Source: Microbispora bryophytorum
GTDB taxonomy: Bacteria; Actinomycetota; Actinomycetes; Streptosporangiales; Streptosporangiaceae
Direction of reading: 5' to 3'
Assembly (NCBI RefSeq): GCF_006874465.1
Contig: NZ_VIRL01000013.1
Span: 124,001-188,000 of the forward strand
DNA: 64,000 bases
Below the pieces are notes generated by a model. It was not told the origin of the DNA. It ran no database searches and was given only the letters and a program-made list of their open reading frames with translations. Position numbers and translations under genes: made by a program. Shown in pieces: positions 26,409 through 34,766 of this stretch (position 1 is the first letter of the stretch; each line of letters opens with the position of its first letter).

Positions 26409-27935
26409 ATGCTCAACCTGGCCGTCGTGCTGGAAGACAGCGCACGGGAGAAGCCCGACGCCACCGCGGTCGTCTTCGGCGACATGCGCCTGCCGTACTC
26501 ACTCGTGGACACCATCGCCGGCCAGGTCGCCAACCTGCTGGTCTCGCGCGGCATCGGCAGGGGCGACAAGGTGGCGCTGGCCTGCCCCAACCTGCCGTAC
26601 TTCCCGTTCGTCTACTACGGCATCCTCAAGACGGGCGCGACCGTCGTCCCGCTGAACGTGCTGCTGCAGGCCAGGGAGATCGCCTATCACCTGGACGACT
26701 CCGACGCCAAGGCATTCTTCTGCTTCGAGGGCTCACCGGAGCTGCCGCTGGGCGAGCGGGGCCGTGCCGGCTTCGCCGACACGGAGGGCGTCGAGCACTT
26801 CTTCGTGCTGCCGGCCACGCCGTTCGCCACCGAGTCCGAGCTCGGCGAGACGCTGTGGGCGGCCCTCGACGGGATGTCCGGCGAGTTCGAGACCGTGCAG
26901 ACCTCCGCCGACGACACGGCGGTGATCCTCTACACCAGCGGCACCACCGGCCAGCCGAAGGGCGCCGAGCTCACCCACCAGAACATGGTCATGAACGCCA
27001 TCGTCAACGACGAGATGTTCCCCCGGCAGCCGGAGGACACCTACCTCGTCGCGCTGCCGCTGTTCCACTCCTTCGGCCAGACGGTGCTGATGAACGCCGG
27101 GTTCCGGCGCGGCGGCACGCTCGTGCTGCTGCCCCGCTTCGAGCCGGTCGCGGCCCTCACGCTGATGAAGCGCGAGAAGGTCACGCTGTTCGCGGGAGTG
27201 CCGACGATGTACTGGGCCATGCTCGCCGCCGTGCACGCCGGCGCGGCCGAGGTGCCGCCCTCGCTGATCACCGCCGCCTCCGGCGGCTCGGCACTGCCGG
27301 TCGAGGTCCTGAAGGACTTCCGCGCGACGTTCGGCGTGGCCGTCCTGGAGGGATACGGCCTGTCGGAGACGTCGCCGGTGGCCTCGTTCAACCAGCCGGG
27401 CAGGCCCGCGAAGGCCGGCTCGATCGGCACGCCGATCTGGGGCGTGGAGATGAAGCTGGTCGACGCCGACTGGAACACGCCCGACGACATCGGCGAGATC
27501 GCCGTCCGCGGCCACAACATCATGAAGGGCTACTACAACAGGCCCGAGGCGACGGCGCAGGTCATGAAGGACGGCTGGTTCCGCACCGGTGACGTGGCCC
27601 GGCGCGACGAGGACGGCTACTACTTCATCGTCGACCGGGCCAAGGACATGATCATCCGGGGCGGCTTCAACGTGTACCCACGGGAGATCGAGGAGGTCCT
27701 CATGACCCACCCCGCGGTCTCGCTCGCCGCGGTCGTCGGGGTGCCCCACGACTCCCACGGCGAGGAGGTCAAGGCGTACGTCATCCGCAAGCCCGGCGCC
27801 ACGACCACCGAGGAGGAGCTGGTGGCGTGGTGCCGGGAGACGATGGCGGCCTACAAGTACCCGCGGATCGTGGAGTTCCGCGAGTCCCTGCCGATGACCG
27901 CCACCGGAAAGATCCTCAAGCGCGAGCTGCGGTAG
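26409..27935 (+). CDS. Long-chain fatty acyl-CoA synthetase (FadD type)
   Basis: A 508-residue adenylate-forming enzyme that activates a carboxylic acid with ATP and joins it to CoA. The phosphate loop is YTSGTTGQPKGAELTH, the adenine motif is EGYGLSETSPV, the hinge region is GWFRTGDVARRDEDGYYFIVDR, and the C-terminal catalytic lysine is in TATGKILKR. I chose the ATG at 26409, preceded by AAAAGGGAG; a frame open from 26373 would start inside the palindrome. Placed with two P450s, the branched-acid pair and a racemase, the substrate is likely a long or branched fatty acid. It ends 14 bases from the converging methyltransferase. Confidence 0.9.
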   Translation: MLNLAVVLEDSAREKPDATAVVFGDMRLPYSLVDTIAGQVANLLVSRGIGRGDKVALACPNLPYFPFVYYGILKTGATVVPLNVLLQAREIAYHLDDSDAKAFFCFEGSPELPLGERGRAGFADTEGVEHFFVLPATPFATESELGETLWAALDGMSGEFETVQTSADDTAVILYTSGTTGQPKGAELTHQNMVMNAIVNDEMFPRQPEDTYLVALPLFHSFGQTVLMNAGFRRGGTLVLLPRFEPVAALTLMKREKVTLFAGVPTMYWAMLAAVHAGAAEVPPSLITAASGGSALPVEVLKDFRATFGVAVLEGYGLSETSPVASFNQPGRPAKAGSIGTPIWGVEMKLVDADWNTPDDIGEIAVRGHNIMKGYYNRPEATAQVMKDGWFRTGDVARRDEDGYYFIVDRAKDMIIRGGFNVYPREIEEVLMTHPAVSLAAVVGVPHDSHGEEVKAYVIRKPGATTTEEELVAWCRETMAAYKYPRIVEFRESLPMTATGKILKRELR

Positions 27936-27949
27936 GGAACCGCGGACCC

Positions 27950-29206
27950 CTACGGCCAGTCGAGGGACGGGCGCAACGCGACGTGCGACTGTCCCTCGTC
28001 GAGCCGGACGCCGAGCACCTGGTGCAGCTGCACCTTGTTGCGCTCGAACCCGACGACGCAGCCGGCCATGTAGAGCCGCCAGACCCGGGCGGTGCCCTGG
28101 CCGACCTCCTCGACCGCCTCCTCCCAGTGGGCGTCGAGGTTCTTGCACCACTCGCGCAGCGTCAGCGCGTAGTGCTCACGCAGGTTCTCCTCGTGGCGGA
28201 CCTCGAAACCGGTGTCCTCCATCTGGCGGATCAGGTAGCCCACCGACTCCAGCTCGCCGTCCGGGAAGACGTAGCGGTTGATGAAGCCGCCCTTGTTGAT
28301 GGTCTTCTCGGTGCTGGTCGGGCGCGTGATGCAGTGGTTGAGCAGGCGCCCGCCCGGCTTGAGCTTGCCGTACAGGAAGGAGAAGTACGACGGCAGGTTG
28401 TCCTTGCCGATGTGCTCGGTGAGGCCGATCGAGCTGACCCGGTCGAAACCGGTTTCGGGGACGTCACGGTAATCCATGTAACGGACCTCGGCGAGCTCCG
28501 ACAGCCCGGCCTCCGCGATGGCCTTCTGCGCCCATTCGGCCTGCTGGCGCGACAGCGTGACGCCGAGGCCCTTCACGCCGTATTCCCTGGCCGCGTGCAT
28601 GACCATGCCGCCCCAGCCGCAGCCGACGTCGAGCAGCCGCATCCCGGGCTTGAGGTCGAGCTTCTTGGCGACCAGGTCGAACTTCGCGTACTGCGCCTCC
28701 TCCAGCGTCGCGTCCGGCCCGGGGAACACCGCGCAGGTGTACGCCATGGAGGGACCGAGCACCCACTCGTAGAAGCGGTTGGACACGTCGTAGTGATGGT
28801 GGATCACTTCGGCGTCACGCTGCTTGGCATGCCGGCTGCCGAGCTTCGCCAGCGTGCTCTGCCGCGCCTCCTGTGGCGGCGGCTGGACGCGCATCAGCAG
28901 CGGCTTGATCCCGAGCGCGCGGATCGCCGCGACCTTCTCGCCCAGCGCCAGGTCGTTGATCGTCAACGACCACATCCGGTCCAGCAGGCTGTACATGTCC
29001 CCGTGCACATCGAGGTGCCCGGAAATGTACGCGCGGGCGAGGCCGAGCTCTCCCGGCGCCTGCGCGAGATAGGCCACCGCGGCCGGCGACTTCACCTCAA
29101 TGCGGAGGTCCGCCCCCGAGGACCCGGCCTTGCTGCCGTCGTAGGCGACGAACTCGACGCCCGCGTCAGGGCCGACGATCTTCTCGAAGATCTTCGCAAG
29201 AGTCAT
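27950..29206 (-). CDS. tmsB: Fatty-acid C10 methyltransferase (cyclopropane synthase family), tuberculostearic acid synthesis
   Basis: A 418-residue SAM-dependent methyltransferase of the cyclopropane-fatty-acid synthase family. The SAM site is LLDVGCGWGGMVMHAA, IGLTEHIGKDN supplies the usual catalytic Glu-His region, and YTCAVF/HHHYDVSN.FY are family hallmarks. Its partner immediately upstream is an FAD oxidoreductase 25 bases away on the same strand. That arrangement is the tmsA-tmsB (bfaA-bfaB) pair: TmsB adds a methylene at C10 of oleoyl chains and TmsA reduces it to 10-methylstearate. A plain cyclopropane synthase is the alternative, but the pairing argues against it. The start at 29206 follows GGGAGAGGT. 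Confidence 0.85.
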   Translation of the reverse strand: MTLAKIFEKIVGPDAGVEFVAYDGSKAGSSGADLRIEVKSPAAVAYLAQAPGELGLARAYISGHLDVHGDMYSLLDRMWSLTINDLALGEKVAAIRALGIKPLLMRVQPPPQEARQSTLAKLGSRHAKQRDAEVIHHHYDVSNRFYEWVLGPSMAYTCAVFPGPDATLEEAQYAKFDLVAKKLDLKPGMRLLDVGCGWGGMVMHAAREYGVKGLGVTLSRQQAEWAQKAIAEAGLSELAEVRYMDYRDVPETGFDRVSSIGLTEHIGKDNLPSYFSFLYGKLKPGGRLLNHCITRPTSTEKTINKGGFINRYVFPDGELESVGYLIRQMEDTGFEVRHEENLREHYALTLREWCKNLDAHWEEAVEEVGQGTARVWRLYMAGCVVGFERNKVQLHQVLGVRLDEGQSHVALRPSLDWP

Positions 29207-29231
29207 TGCACCTCTCCCGACGTAACGACGC

Positions 29232-30602
29232 CTACCGGCCTCTGACGCACTTGTCATAGAGGTCCAGCAGCCGGCCACCCGGGTCGTAGGCGCTTTTGAC
29301 CGGCCAGTAGGCGTCTCCGTTGTAGAGCCGCCAGAACTCCTCCCGCTCATAGAAAGAGGTGGAGTACAGCGACTTGTGGCCGTCGAGCGAATGCACTGCC
29401 CGCTCGATCAACCGGTTGTAGTACCCGTCGTACTGGCCGCGCGGCAGCGGAACCATGCCCCAGAAACCGAAGTTCACGTACAGGCGGCCGGGCTCCAGCG
29501 GGTAGAGCGCCCACTGACCGGTCGCCTTGAGCGGGCACATCCACACCGGGGCCATTCCGACCTTGTCGTGGAAGACCTCCAGGAACTCGGCGCCGCGTTC
29601 GATCGGCACCTCGACATCCTGGATGACCGACTCGTGCACGGGGTTGTTCCGCCAGCGGTCGATCCGGGCGGTCACGCCGTACCTCTGATCGAGGCCGACG
29701 AGCTTGCGATAAACGTCCGACCGCAGATAGCGCCGCGGGAGGAGCGAACGGACCAGCGGCTGCTGCACGCCGAAGGCGCGCGAACACCAGAACCAGTCGG
29801 TGTCCCAGCGCCACAGGTAGTCGCGCACGGTCAGCCAGTCGCGGACGCGGCTGCGGATCGACTGGTAGTAGATCCGCATGCCGGTGTAGTCGGACGTGTA
29901 GGGCGCCCGGTCGGAGAACGAGCCGACCGTGACGTACAGCTCTCCGGGACCGAAGAACGTGCCGTCGACGAAGTCCACCTTCTCGCCGTCGTGCTCGCGA
30001 CTCTCGCAGATCTCCTGCATGGCGAGCATGCACTTGTCGGCGTCGCTGAAGCGGATGTGCGTCAGCTTGACGTACGGCTTCACCCGGGCCAGCTTGATGC
30101 GGATACGCAGGGCGTAGCCGAGCGTGCCGTAGGAGTTGGGGAACGCGTGGAACAGCTCCGCGTGCTCGTTGTCGGGCCGGGCCACCACGATCCGCCCGTC
30201 GCCGGTGAGGATCTCCAGTTCCTCGACCGACTCGTGCGGCAGCCCGTCCTTGAAGCTCGTCGACTCGATGCCGAGGCCCGTGACCGCTCCGCCCAGGGTG
30301 ATCGTCTTGAGCTGCGGCACGACATACGGCATGAGCCCGTACGGCAACGTGGCGTCCACCAGGTTCTCGTACGTCGTCATGCCCTGGACCTCGGCCGTCA
30401 TGGTCACCGGGTCCACGTGGATGACCTGGTCCAGATCGCGGGCGGACAGCGCCGCCGTCTTGACCGGCGCGCGGAAGCGGAACAGGTTCGTCGTCGCCTT
30501 GGCCAGCCGGGGAGCGGAGTCCTCGGGAATGGCCGCGTAGGAGTCCCTGATCTGCTCGACGGCCTTGCTATGGGCGGTCATACTGGCCGTGCGCTCTGGC
30601 AT
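29232..30602 (-). CDS. tmsA: FAD-binding oxidoreductase, 10-methylene fatty acid reductase type
   Basis: A 456-residue flavoprotein with a PCMH-type FAD domain (VDPVTMTAEVQGMTTYENLVDATLPYG; TLGGAVTGLGIESTSFKDGLPHESV). The C-terminal half resembles DHCR24-like/Rv0447c-linked reductases (HDKVGMAPVWMCPL; LYVNFGFWG). Next to a cyclopropane-synthase-type methyltransferase it fits TmsA/BfaA, which reduces the 10-methylene lipid with NADPH to give 10-methyl fatty acids. It is the first gene of the two-gene operon. The ATG at 30602 has GGTGG upstream. The 186 bases before it show no clear promoter hexamers. Confidence 0.83.
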   Translation of the reverse strand: MPERTASMTAHSKAVEQIRDSYAAIPEDSAPRLAKATTNLFRFRAPVKTAALSARDLDQVIHVDPVTMTAEVQGMTTYENLVDATLPYGLMPYVVPQLKTITLGGAVTGLGIESTSFKDGLPHESVEELEILTGDGRIVVARPDNEHAELFHAFPNSYGTLGYALRIRIKLARVKPYVKLTHIRFSDADKCMLAMQEICESREHDGEKVDFVDGTFFGPGELYVTVGSFSDRAPYTSDYTGMRIYYQSIRSRVRDWLTVRDYLWRWDTDWFWCSRAFGVQQPLVRSLLPRRYLRSDVYRKLVGLDQRYGVTARIDRWRNNPVHESVIQDVEVPIERGAEFLEVFHDKVGMAPVWMCPLKATGQWALYPLEPGRLYVNFGFWGMVPLPRGQYDGYYNRLIERAVHSLDGHKSLYSTSFYEREEFWRLYNGDAYWPVKSAYDPGGRLLDLYDKCVRGR

Positions 30603-30788
30603 GACACCACCCCCATGGATCGTAGAGATCGCTTTCTTGGCACGCTATCCCCGGAGGGGAGCGCAGACCAGAGTAGACACGTTACGCCCGCGAAAACTAT
30701 CCAGTGTTCTCACGGCGGCCCACCGGCGTAGATCGTACCCTGCGAGTTTTCATCGCCTCCGCCGCCCCTGGTGTAACTGTGGAAACCG

Positions 30789-31778
30789 TCAGGACCTGGG
30801 CGGACGTCGGCGGACGAGCGGGTCGGCGCCGTTGACCACGTTGACCACGGGGCGGCCCTCCATCGCCGCGGCGAGGTTGTCCAGCACGCATCGGATCAGC
30901 CGGGCCGTCGCCTCGGGCGTGACCCCGGCCGCGTGCGGCGACAGCAGGACCCCCGGGCAGGAGCGCAGCGGGTCGTCCGGCGCCGGGGGCTCGCTGTCGT
31001 ACACGTCCAGCGCCGCGCCGGCGAGACGGCCGGACTCCAGCGCGGCCAGCAGCGCCACCTGGTCGACCACCCCGCCCCGGGCCGCGTTGACCAGCACCGA
31101 CCCCGTGGGCATGCGGGCGAACCTCTCCGCGCCGATCAGCCCGCGGGTCTCCGGCGCGAGCGGCACGGCCAGGACGAGCACGTCGCTTCCCGTCACCAGC
31201 GCGTCGATGTCCTGGTAGGCCGCGCCGTACGACTCGAGCCTGGGCGTGCGCGACCAGTAGGAGACGCGGCAGCCGAGCGCGCCGAACAGGCGGGCGCAGG
31301 CCGCACCGATCGGCCCGAAGCCGATCACTCCCACACGGCATCCGGCGAGCTCGCGGCGCTGGTAGGCGAACTGCGGCCACTCCCCCGCCCGCATGTCCCT
31401 GTCGCCGTCCGCGAGGTGGCGCAGCATGGCCAGCGCGGCGGCCAGGCACCATTCGGCCACCGCGGCGGCGTTCACCCCCGCGGTGTTGGCGAGGGGCACC
31501 CCGGCGCGGGCCAGCGCCTCCGCGTCGTGCCCGTCCACGCCGACCGCCGGCTGCTGCACGAACGCCAGGCGCGGCGCCAGCCGTACGGCCTCCGCGTCGA
31601 GGGCCAGGGCCCCGCTCCAGTCGCCGACGACGATCTCGGCCTCGGGCAGCGCGTCCAGCAGCCCCGCGCGGTCGCGCCGGGCGGGGACGCGCACCTCGGC
31701 GCGGCCGTCGAGGTCGGCTAACAGGCCGCGCACCGCGTCCTCCGGGAGCGGTGGCAGCGCGAGAACATTCCACGTCAC
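30789..31778 (-). CDS. D-2-hydroxyacid dehydrogenase
   Basis: A 329-residue NAD-dependent dehydrogenase. The nucleotide fold is VGVIGFGPIGAACARLFGALGCRV, and the catalytic set is seen as Arg in NAARGGVVD, Glu in DVYDSEPP and His in LSPHAAGVT. Such enzymes reduce 2-oxo acids to D-2-hydroxy acids. The substrate is unknown; a branched 2-oxo acid would suit the neighbourhood. The start is a GTG at 31778, 74 bases from the divergent racemase, with a KstR-like palindrome in between. Confidence 0.9.
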   Translation of the reverse strand: MTWNVLALPPLPEDAVRGLLADLDGRAEVRVPARRDRAGLLDALPEAEIVVGDWSGALALDAEAVRLAPRLAFVQQPAVGVDGHDAEALARAGVPLANTAGVNAAAVAEWCLAAALAMLRHLADGDRDMRAGEWPQFAYQRRELAGCRVGVIGFGPIGAACARLFGALGCRVSYWSRTPRLESYGAAYQDIDALVTGSDVLVLAVPLAPETRGLIGAERFARMPTGSVLVNAARGGVVDQVALLAALESGRLAGAALDVYDSEPPAPDDPLRSCPGVLLSPHAAGVTPEATARLIRCVLDNLAAAMEGRPVVNVVNGADPLVRRRPPRS

Positions 31779-31800
31779 GGGCGCAGTCTCGCACGCCTAC

Positions 31801-31814
31801 AGAAACATGTTCTA
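31801..31814. promoter_or_regulatory. KstR-like palindrome between divergent genes
   Basis: AGAAACATGTTCTA fits the KstR core TnnAACnnGTTnnA (established for mycobacterial lipid and sterol genes) at seven of eight fixed positions. It lies between the D-2-hydroxyacid dehydrogenase and the AMACR-type gene. No KstR gene is in this window, so the regulator is inferred. Confidence 0.5.
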
Positions 31815-31852
31815 CTAGTCGCGTGAGATGACGCCACTGCGAGGAGGGTTCG

Positions 31853-32971
31853 GTGGAGGAGTCGCGAGGACCGCTGGCGGGGATCCGGGTGCTGGAGCTG
31901 GCCGGACTCGCGCCCGGGCCGTTCGCCGGGATGATGCTCGCCGATCACGGTGCCGAGGTCCTGCGGATCGACCGGGTGAAGGCCGTGAGCGACACCCCGC
32001 GCCGCGACGTGATGGACCGCGGCAAGCGCACCATCGGCCTCGACCTGAAGTCGCCCGAGGGCGTCGCCGCCTTCAAGCTGCTCGCCGGGCGGGCCGACGT
32101 GGTGATCGAGGTGTTCCGGCCCGGGGTCGCGGAACGGCTCGGCATCGGGCCCGCCGACCTCCACACGGTGAACGAACGGCTGGTCTACGGCCGCATGACC
32201 GGCTGGGGCCAGGACGGCCCGCTCGCCTCCACAGCCGGGCACGACATCGACTACATCGCGATCGCCGGGGTGCTGTCGATGCTGGGCCGCGAGGGCGGCA
32301 AGCCCACCCCGCCGATCAACATCCTCGGCGACTTCGCCGGCGGCGGGCTCATGCTGGCGTACGGCGTGCTGCTGGCCCTGCTGGAGCGCGAGCGCACCGG
32401 ACGCGGCCGGGTGGTGGACGCCGCGATGGTGGACGGCGCGGCGCTGCTGCTGTCGATGTTCTACGGCGCGGTGCACGGCGGCCACTGGGGCCCGCGCGGC
32501 ACCAACCTCCTCGACACGGGCGCCCCCATGTACGACACGTATGAGACGGCCGACGGCGGGTTCCTCGCCGTGGGCGCGCTGGAGCCGCAGTTCTGGGCGG
32601 AGATGCTCGCCCGGATGGGCATCGACGACATGCCCGGCCGCGACGACCGGGCGAACTGGCCGGCCATCAGGGAGCGGCTGACCGAGGCGTTCCGGTCGCG
32701 CACGCGGGCCGAGTGGGAGGCGGTCTTCGAGGGCTCCGACGCCTGCGTCTCCCCCGTGCTCGACCCGCGCGAAGCCGTCCGGCATCCGCACAACCAGGCC
32801 CGTGGCACCTTCGTGGAGGTCGGCGGGCTGCCGCAGGTCGCGCCCGCGCCCCGGCTGGCCGGCGTGCCGCGCGGCGACCTGTCCCCCGCCACCCGGCTGC
32901 ACGACCTGAGCTCCTGGGGCCTGCCCGGCGACGAGGCGAAGGCCCTGCGCGCCGCCGGCGTCCTGGCCTGA
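31853..32971 (+). CDS. CoA transferase family III, alpha-methylacyl-CoA racemase type
   Basis: A 372-residue CaiB/BaiF protein. Two motifs point to alpha-methylacyl-CoA racemase (AMACR/MCR): the His in AGHDIDYIA and the Asp in NILGDFAGGG, which form the proton-exchange pair in mycobacterial MCR. The enzyme inverts the 2-methyl centre of branched acyl-CoA esters so that beta-oxidation can proceed. The GTG at 31853 follows a strong GAGGAGG (31841-31847). It belongs functionally with the acyl-CoA synthetase and P450s nearby. Confidence 0.88.
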   Translation: MEESRGPLAGIRVLELAGLAPGPFAGMMLADHGAEVLRIDRVKAVSDTPRRDVMDRGKRTIGLDLKSPEGVAAFKLLAGRADVVIEVFRPGVAERLGIGPADLHTVNERLVYGRMTGWGQDGPLASTAGHDIDYIAIAGVLSMLGREGGKPTPPINILGDFAGGGLMLAYGVLLALLERERTGRGRVVDAAMVDGAALLLSMFYGAVHGGHWGPRGTNLLDTGAPMYDTYETADGGFLAVGALEPQFWAEMLARMGIDDMPGRDDRANWPAIRERLTEAFRSRTRAEWEAVFEGSDACVSPVLDPREAVRHPHNQARGTFVEVGGLPQVAPAPRLAGVPRGDLSPATRLHDLSSWGLPGDEAKALRAAGVLA

Positions 32972-33034
32972 CCCTCCTGGTTTGACCGTCCTGGCCTGAC
33001 GGCTCCGGCCGAGCGGGCCGTTTGATCGCGGCGG

Positions 33035-33086
33035 GCTGATCGTGCCGGTTTCCTCGCGGGGCTGATCGTGCCGAGCTGATCGTGCC
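33035..33086. repeat. Three exact 12-bp direct repeats
   Basis: GCTGATCGTGCC occurs at 33035-33046, 33061-33072 and 33075-33086, with degraded copies around (TTTGATCG, CCGATCGCGC). They fill the 178-base gap between the racemase and the nitroreductase, which holds no gene. Purpose unknown. Confidence 0.75.
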
Positions 33087-33149
33087 TGTCCGATCGCGCT
33101 GCACCGACCCCGTTCCCCCTTTCCCCCGACAATCGAGGAGTCCCCGCTC

Positions 33150-33797
33150 ATGGACCTTTTCGAGGCCCTCTACACGACCCGCGCCATGCGGCGGGTCAAG
33201 CCCGACCCGATCCCGATGGAGGTCCAGGAACGCATCCTGGACGCCGCCGTCCGCGCCCCCAGCGCCGGCAACACCCAGGGCTGGCGGTTCCTGCTGGTGG
33301 ACGACCCCGAGGTGAAGTCCCAGCTGGGGCCGCTGTACCGGGAGGCGCTCGGCAGGCTTTTCGAGGGGCACTACAAGCCCATGCGCGAGCGGGCCGAGGC
33401 GACCGGGGACACCCGCACGCTCAGCGTGCTGCGGTCGGCCCAACACCTCGCCGACCACTTCGAGGCCTACCCCCTGCTGATGTTCGCGTTCACCCGCAAC
33501 GACGCGAGCGGCGGTTCCATCTACCCCTCGGTGTGGAGCGCCCAGCTGGCCGCCCGCGCCTTCGGCGTGGGCAGCGCGCTGACGTCCGTGCTGGGGCTGT
33601 TCCACGGCGCGGAGACGATGCGGATCCTCGGCGTGCCCGAGGACAAGGGCTGGCAGGTGGCGTGCATGGTCACCTTCGGCTACCCGACCGGCCGCTGGGG
33701 AGTCGCCCCGCGCCGGCCCGCCCATGAGGTCGCCTACCGCAACCAGTGGGGGGAACCGGTCGGTTTCGAGATTCCCGACCCCCTCTGGACGCCCTGA
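33150..33797 (+). CDS. Nitroreductase family protein
   Basis: A 215-residue FMN enzyme of the nitroreductase superfamily. TTRAMRRVKPDPIP with the Arg-Arg FMN phosphate site, RAPSAGNTQGWRF and the late GYPTGRWG are family blocks. Typical activity is NAD(P)H-dependent two-electron reduction of nitro, quinone or enone groups. The natural substrate is unknown. The ATG is preceded by GAGGAG. It stands alone after the repeat-bearing gap. Confidence 0.9.
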   Translation: MDLFEALYTTRAMRRVKPDPIPMEVQERILDAAVRAPSAGNTQGWRFLLVDDPEVKSQLGPLYREALGRLFEGHYKPMRERAEATGDTRTLSVLRSAQHLADHFEAYPLLMFAFTRNDASGGSIYPSVWSAQLAARAFGVGSALTSVLGLFHGAETMRILGVPEDKGWQVACMVTFGYPTGRWGVAPRRPAHEVAYRNQWGEPVGFEIPDPLWTP

Positions 33798-33841
33798 GTC
33801 GATCATGCTGACCGCCCTTCGATGAAGCAGGTCTTGAATGA

Positions 33842-33863
33842 AATGTAGTACATCTACTACATT
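33842..33863. promoter_or_regulatory. Palindromic operator of the ABC operon
   Basis: Perfect 9-bp arms AATGTAGTA (33842-33850) and TACTACATT (33855-33863) around CATC, 31 bases before the ABC ATPase start. The AT-rich, TAGTA-based palindrome stands out from the GC-rich surroundings. It is probably the binding site of a repressor, perhaps the XRE protein encoded in the same operon or a GntR/YtrA-type factor elsewhere. Confidence 0.6.
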
Positions 33864-33893
33864 CGAGAGCACGGCTACTTCATTGGAGGGCGC

Positions 33894-34766
33894 ATGCATG
33901 ACGCCGCCGTCCGCGTACGCGGACTCCGCATGGCGTACGGGCCCGTTCAGGTTCTGAACGGCGTCGACCTCGACCTGCGCAGAGGCGAGGTGTTCACACT
34001 GCTGGGGCCCAACGGCGCCGGCAAGACCACGCTGGTGGAGATCCTCGAAGGGTTCCGCACCGGCTGGTCCGGCGAGGTCGAGGTGCTCGGCGAGAACCCG
34101 GCGCGCGCCGGGGACGCCTGGCGGGCACGACTCGGCGTGGTCATGCAGTCGTGGCGCGACCACCCCCGGTGGCGGGTGCGCGACCTGGTGGCGCACGTCG
34201 CGGCGCACTACGACGATCCCCACGACGTGGACGAACTGCTCGCCGCGCTCGGCCTGACCGAGGCGGCGCGCAACCGGGCGGGGGTGCTGTCCGGGGGCCA
34301 GCGCCGCCGGCTGGACGTCGCGCTCGGCATCGTCGGCCGCCCCGAAGTGCTCTTCCTCGACGAGCCTACGACCGGATTCGACCCCGAGGCCCGGCGCGAG
34401 TTCCACCTGCTGATCGAGCGGCTGGCCGGCGAGGAGGGCCTGACCGTGCTGCTCACCACGCACGACCTGGCCGAGGCGGAGCGGCTGTCCGAGCGGATCG
34501 CCGTGCTCGTGGCCGGGCGGATGGTCACCTGCGGCAGCCCGGCCGAGCTGGCGCGGGCCGTGCAGGTCCCGTCGCTGGTGCGCTGGGAGGACGGCGAAGT
34601 GGAGACCGCCGACCCCTCCGGCGTGGCCTGGGACCTGCACCAGCGGTACGGCGGCCCGGTCCCCGGGCTGGAGATCAGGCGGCCGACTCTGGAGGAGAGC
34701 TACCTGGATCTGATCGAGGAGACGCGTGCGGCGCGCGAGACGGCGACCGTGGGAGGGACCCGATGA
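33894..34766 (+). CDS. ABC transporter ATP-binding protein
   Basis: A 290-residue ATPase of the ABC-2/DrrA group. Walker A GPNGAGKTT (about residues 38-46), signature LSGGQRRRLDVALG, Walker B VLFLDEPTTGFDP and switch His in TTHDLAEAE are all present. The ~70-residue tail is typical of drug-exporter ATPases. It pairs with the permease whose ATG overlaps its stop (ATGA). Start at 33894 with GGAGGG close before. The likely role is export of a drug, lipid or peptide; substrate unknown. Confidence 0.93.
   Translation: MHDAAVRVRGLRMAYGPVQVLNGVDLDLRRGEVFTLLGPNGAGKTTLVEILEGFRTGWSGEVEVLGENPARAGDAWRARLGVVMQSWRDHPRWRVRDLVAHVAAHYDDPHDVDELLAALGLTEAARNRAGVLSGGQRRRLDVALGIVGRPEVLFLDEPTTGFDPEARREFHLLIERLAGEEGLTVLLTTHDLAEAERLSERIAVLVAGRMVTCGSPAELARAVQVPSLVRWEDGEVETADPSGVAWDLHQRYGGPVPGLEIRRPTLEESYLDLIEETRAARETATVGGTR

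Noticed and set aside
28231-28766. Second-frame ORFs inside the methyltransferase gene
   Set aside because: Low-complexity Arg/Ala/Ser shadows of the true frame, which carries the SAM motif.
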